From Singulisphaera sp. GP187 (GTDB lineage: Bacteria; Planctomycetota; Planctomycetia; Gemmatales; Gemmataceae): DNA of 41,236 nt. Location: assembly GCA_945905925.1 (NCBI GenBank), contig CAMDQN010000058.1, positions 1-41,236 of the forward strand. The letters are read 5' to 3'. Under the pieces are notes generated by a model. It was not told the DNA's origin. It made no database searches and saw nothing but the letters and a program-made list of their open reading frames with translations. The position numbers and the translations under genes are program-made. Positions 41,014 through 41,236 of the stretch are shown in pieces; the stretch's first letter is position 1, and each line of letters begins with the position of its first letter.

Positions 41014-41236
41014 ATCGCACCGCGCAGGAAATCAGAGTAGCCGCACGATGGAGCGCTTTCAGAAAAACCGTAGCGGAGCCGCGACCGTCAGGGCTGACAG
41101 TTCATGACATCTTTGGAGTTGACATAGCAAGTGCAATGTGGGGAATGGTTTGTGACTCAGGCGACCGAATAGTTTCAGCCATCAACCCGCATCCCACCCA
41201 AACGAAAACCGCTGAGTTTTCCAAGGTTTCCCGTGT
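41014..41236. other. Lower-GC right edge; coding strand unresolved
   Basis: This stretch has visibly less GC than the rest. On the plus strand a frame that includes the ATG at 41136 is open to the edge (M-W-G-M-V-C-D-S-G-D-R). On the minus strand a frame enters from the edge and stops at 41102-41104 (ending A-M-S-T-P-K-M-S). Neither has a ribosome site or a recognisable family, so no gene is called. Confidence 0.3.

Noticed and set aside
41136-41236. Partial plus-strand gene starting at ATG 41136
   Set aside because: No ribosome site, no recognised family, and an equally open minus-strand frame covers the same bases.

Overview
The window looks like a chromosomal segment of a planctomycete, most probably of the Gemmata/Gemmataceae type. 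The evidence is high GC with strongly GC-rich third codon positions; a cysteine-rich YTV-type wall protein; a secreted repeat protein that starts with the planctomycete-style N-terminal motif L-T-L-D-Q-L-E-S-R-W-C-P-A; a secreted sulfatase and a carbohydrate esterase; and many long intergenic palindromes. No phage, plasmid, transposase, CRISPR, tRNA or rRNA signature was found.

Layout. 1-4.5 kb: end of an unknown gene, a secreted YdjY-like protein and the YTV-type protein (minus strand), then about 1 kb without a convincing gene and a small zinc-ribbon protein. 4.7-10.9 kb: glucose-6-phosphate dehydrogenase (zwf), a gmd-rmd pair for GDP-D-rhamnose (minus), an unknown secreted protein and a quinone reductase (minus). 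11-17 kb: a phenylalanine/tyrosine degradation cluster (phhA, hppD, a short fumarylacetoacetase, a hypothetical gene broken by an in-frame UGA, hmgA, a flavin reductase, a GNAT acetyltransferase). 17.6-22.3 kb: an HTH protein fused to a degenerate receiver domain, a FAD-dependent oxidoreductase, a small secreted protein, a methyltransferase and a cytochrome c. 22.4-26.5 kb (minus): sulfatase, SGNH/SASA esterase, DUF11/FG-GAP surface protein. 26.7-29.5 kb: a Tm-1-like (UPF0261) protein carrying an in-frame palindromic insertion, divergent from a small membrane protein and a PEP-hydrolase-like TIM barrel. 29.5-30.7 kb: a pseudogene remnant, bacterioferritin and a convergent Bfd-like ferredoxin. 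31-38.4 kb: a tight beta-oxidation operon (acyl-CoA ligase, thiolase, FadB-like multifunctional enzyme, large acyl-CoA dehydrogenase). 38.5-41 kb: a parvulin-type PPIase, an SDR and a hypothetical protein.

How the genes work together. phhA, hppD, hmgA and the FAA hydrolase give phenylalanine to tyrosine to 4-hydroxyphenylpyruvate to homogentisate to fumarate plus acetoacetate; no maleylacetoacetate isomerase is seen. The four fad genes cover activation, alpha-beta oxidation, hydration/second oxidation and thiolysis. Bacterioferritin and Bfd form an iron storage and release pair.

The most striking feature is a large set of long, often perfect inverted repeats (stems of 11 to about 44 bp). Most start within about 25 nt of a stop codon. 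They fall into several sequence families that recur in the window. One lies in frame inside a protein-coding gene, two supply C-terminal codons or stop codons of genes, one touches the hppD start codon, and one appears to have grown an 8-bp tandem array. The two divergent promoter regions (10872-10994 and 28048-28135) have no such long element, which fits a role at transcript 3' ends and possible mobility.
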